From NCBI GenBank assembly GCA_035565355.1, contig DATMSM010000053.1, positions 1 to 19,162 of the forward strand: a stretch of 19,162 nucleotides of DNA, read 5' to 3'. The notes under the pieces are model-generated. The model was not told where the DNA came from. It made no database searches and saw nothing but the letters and a program-made list of their open reading frames with translations. Position numbers and translations under genes: made by a program. Shown in pieces: positions 17,325 through 19,162 of the stretch (position 1 is its first letter; each line of letters starts with the position of its first letter). The DNA comes from Ga0074130 sp035565355. Lineage in GTDB: Bacteria > Pseudomonadota > Gammaproteobacteria > Burkholderiales > Rhodocyclaceae.

Positions 17325-18740
17325 TCAGGCCGCAGCCTTGAGCGCCACCAGCACTTCGTCCAGCATCTTCTTGGCATCGCCGAACAGCATGCGATTGTTT
17401 TCCTTGTAGAAGAGCGGGTTGTCGACGCCGGCGTAGCCGGAAGCCATCGAGCGCTTCATGACGATCGAGGTTTCTGCCTTCCAGACCTGCAGCACCGGCA
17501 TGCCGGCGATCGGGCTGTTGGGGTCATCCTCGGCGCCCGGGTTCACGATGTCGTTGGCGCCGATCACCATGACCACGTCGGTGTCCGGGAAATCCTCATT
17601 GATCTCGTCCATTTCCAGCACGATGTCGTACGGCACCTTGGCTTCGGCCAGCAGCACGTTCATGTGACCGGGCATGCGGCCGGCCACCGGATGGATGGCG
17701 AAGCGCACATTGGTACCCTTGGCGCGCAGGGTTTGCACGATTTCGTTGACGGTGTGTTGGGCTTGTGCGACAGCCATGCCGTAGCCCGGCACGATCACGA
17801 CGCTCTTGGCTTCGCGCAGCAGCTCGGCGGTTTCGGCCGAGGTGACAGGGGTCACTTCGCCTTCCGGCTGGGCGGAAGCTTCGCCATTGCTGGCAGCGGG
17901 CGCAGCACCGAAGCCACCGGCGATCACCGAGATGAACTGGCGGTTCATGGCCTTGCACATGATGTAAGACAGGATCGCGCCGGAGGAGCCCACCAGTGCG
18001 CCGGTCACGATCAGCAGGTCATTGCTGAGCATGAAGCCGGTGGCGGAAGCAGCCCAGCCGGAGTAGCTGTTCAGCATCGACACCACGACCGGCATGTCGG
18101 CACCGCCGATGGCCATCACCATGTGGATGCCGAACAGCAGGGCGACCGCGGTCATGACGATCAGCGGGGTCATGCCAGCGGACACGTCCTTGGCATTGAT
18201 GAATTCGCGGCCGAAGTAGATCACGATGATCAGCAGGCCCAGATTCAGCCAGTGGCGTGCCGGCAGCATCAGCGGCTTACCGCCGATCTTGCCGTTCAGC
18301 TTGCCGAAGGCGATCAGCGAGCCGGAGAAGGTCACCGCGCCGATCAGGATGCCGACATAGATTTCAACGTCGTGAATGACCTTTTCCGAGCCTTCGAAGT
18401 GCATCGACGGATCGATGTAGCTGGCGAAGCCGACCAGGGCTGCAGCCAGGCCGACGAAGCTGTGCATCATCGCGACCAGTTCGGGCATTTCGGTCATCTT
18501 GACGACCTTGGCGGCGTAGAGGCCGATGGCACCACCGACCACGAGGGCGAGGATGATCCAGGCGTAGCCGTCGGCGGTGACGCGCGGGCCGAACACGGTG
18601 GCGATCACCGCGACGGCCATGCCGATCATGCCGTAGAAGTTGCCGCGACGGGAGGTCTCAGGGTGGGACAGACCGCCCAGGCTGAGGATGAAGAGGATGG
18701 TTGCTCCGATATAGGAGACAGTAGCCAGATTTGCAGACAC
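17325..18740 (-). CDS. pntB: Proton-translocating NAD(P) transhydrogenase, beta subunit
   Basis: A 471-residue inner-membrane protein that, with PntA, moves hydride from NADH to NADP+ using the proton gradient. The N-terminal two thirds hold the membrane domain, including His93 in MMHSFVG (the E. coli proton-channel His91) and GGADMPVVVSMLNSYSGWA (residues 212-230). After an Ala/Glu-rich linker (about 279-300) comes the NADP-binding domain: GYGMAVAQAQ (319-328), HPVAGRMPGHMNVLLAEA (350-367) and GANDIVNP (394-401). Length is close to E. coli PntB (462) and the match is close throughout. The start is GTG at 18740, seven bases after a GGAG that overlaps the pntA stop (TAAGGAG). It lies ten bases behind pntA. 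Confidence 0.98.
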   Translation of the reverse strand: MSANLATVSYIGATILFILSLGGLSHPETSRRGNFYGMIGMAVAVIATVFGPRVTADGYAWIILALVVGGAIGLYAAKVVKMTEMPELVAMMHSFVGLAAALVGFASYIDPSMHFEGSEKVIHDVEIYVGILIGAVTFSGSLIAFGKLNGKIGGKPLMLPARHWLNLGLLIIVIYFGREFINAKDVSAGMTPLIVMTAVALLFGIHMVMAIGGADMPVVVSMLNSYSGWAASATGFMLSNDLLIVTGALVGSSGAILSYIMCKAMNRQFISVIAGGFGAAPAASNGEASAQPEGEVTPVTSAETAELLREAKSVVIVPGYGMAVAQAQHTVNEIVQTLRAKGTNVRFAIHPVAGRMPGHMNVLLAEAKVPYDIVLEMDEINEDFPDTDVVMVIGANDIVNPGAEDDPNSPIAGMPVLQVWKAETSIVMKRSMASGYAGVDNPLFYKENNRMLFGDAKKMLDEVLVALKAAA

Positions 18741-18750
18741 TAGTATCTCC

Positions 18751-19162
18751 TTAGTTCTTGCGGAACATCTCGAGCATGCGACGCGTCACCGCGAAGCCGC
18801 CGAACATATTGATCGCGGTCAGGGCGATGGCAACGGCGGCCAGCACCTTGATCAGCATTTCGGGACGGGTGATGCCGTCGGCCAGGGGCGGGGCCACCTG
18901 GACGAGGGCGCCGATCACGATGATCGAGGAGATTGCATTGGTCACGCTCATCAGCGGCGTGTGCAGGGCCGGGGTCACGTTCCAGACCACCATGTAGCCG
19001 ATGAAGCAGCCGAGCACGAACACGGTCAGGTGGCCGAGGAAGGCCGACGGAGCACCGTAGCCGATCAGGCCGAACAGGATGGCGGCAATGGCGAACATGG
19101 TGACCATGCGGGCCGGCGAGGACACCGTGGTGCTCGGGCCGTGGCCGTGGGCGGCCGGTGCC
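18751..19162 (-). CDS. pntA: NAD(P) transhydrogenase alpha subunit, C-terminal membrane part (partial)
   Basis: The frame is open to the right window edge, so the gene's 5' part is missing. It encodes a linker rich in Ala, His, Gly and Pro (read APAAHGHGPSTTVSSPAR), then three to four membrane helices. The hallmark block TVFVLGCFIGYMVVWNVTP is followed by ALHTPLMSVTNAISS, and the chain ends FAVTRRMLEMFRKN. As I recall it, the end of E. coli full-length PntA is nearly the same, including a Pro/Ala linker before the first helix. I therefore favour the C-terminus of a single-chain PntA over a separate short PntAB. A GTG at 19125 could start such a short subunit, so the point needs sequence beyond the window. 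Confidence 0.93.
   Translation of the reverse strand, partial: APAAHGHGPSTTVSSPARMVTMFAIAAILFGLIGYGAPSAFLGHLTVFVLGCFIGYMVVWNVTPALHTPLMSVTNAISSIIVIGALVQVAPPLADGITRPEMLIKVLAAVAIALTAINMFGGFAVTRRMLEMFRKN

Noticed and set aside
17664..18743. A 359-codon + strand frame opposite pntB
   Set aside because: Antisense shadow of pntB; composition dominated by His, Asp, Gly and Gln with no motif.
18751..19125. A separate short PntAB subunit starting at GTG 19125
   Set aside because: Not fully excluded, but the frame is open to the window edge and the upstream residues form a linker like that of single-chain PntA.

Overview
The window is a GC-rich stretch of a bacterial chromosome, almost certainly from a betaproteobacterium (Rhodocyclales or a close relative is my best guess). 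The guess rests on gene order and the character of the proteins, not on a marker gene. It holds the distal half of the division and cell wall (dcw) cluster, followed by lpxC, a DUF721 gene, an M23 peptidase gene and secA. It ends with a two-gene thiomethyl-pentose salvage unit, a small exported protein and the end of a pnt transhydrogenase operon. I see no mobile gene, tRNA, rRNA, CRISPR array or prophage.

Positions 1-9370 (+ strand): murD (3' end only), ftsW, murG, murC, murB, ddl, ftsQ, ftsA and ftsZ. MurD, MurC, MurB and Ddl make UDP-MurNAc-pentapeptide or its precursors. MurG makes lipid II, FtsW polymerises it at the septum, and FtsQ, FtsA and FtsZ build the divisome. Genes from murD to ftsA are nearly contiguous, with 4-base overlaps at several junctions. 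Two spacers inside this run, ftsW-murG and murG-murC, each contain a very short reading frame whose stop overlaps the next gene's start as ATGA. The ftsA-ftsZ gap is different: it has three strong inverted repeats and an AT-rich patch before a strong ribosome binding site.

Positions 9371-12356: a 14-bp hairpin, lpxC (the committed step of lipid A synthesis), a 57-residue two-helix membrane protein, a DUF721 (DciA-like) gene on the - strand, and a divergently read membrane-anchored LytM/M23 peptidase. A 292-base palindrome-rich spacer follows, with a likely extended -10 promoter for secA. This layout matches the lpxC-DUF721-M23-secA order known from other proteobacteria; no secM is present.

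Positions 12357-16818 (+ strand): secA, then mtnA and a FucA-type class II aldolase overlapping by 4 bases. The pair fits the DHAP shunt for 5'-methylthioadenosine or 5'-deoxyadenosine salvage better than the classical methionine salvage pathway.

Positions 16873-19162 (- strand): a small proline-rich exported protein of unknown function, a perfect 28-base palindromic terminator, pntB, and the C-terminal part of pntA, cut by the window edge.

Most of the window is conserved housekeeping sequence. The parts worth a second look are between the genes: two copies, in opposite orientation, of a bipartite palindromic repeat (ftsW-murG and upstream of secA) whose first stem differs in sequence but keeps its pairing, the coupled micro-ORFs, and the hairpin wrapped around the ftsA stop codon.
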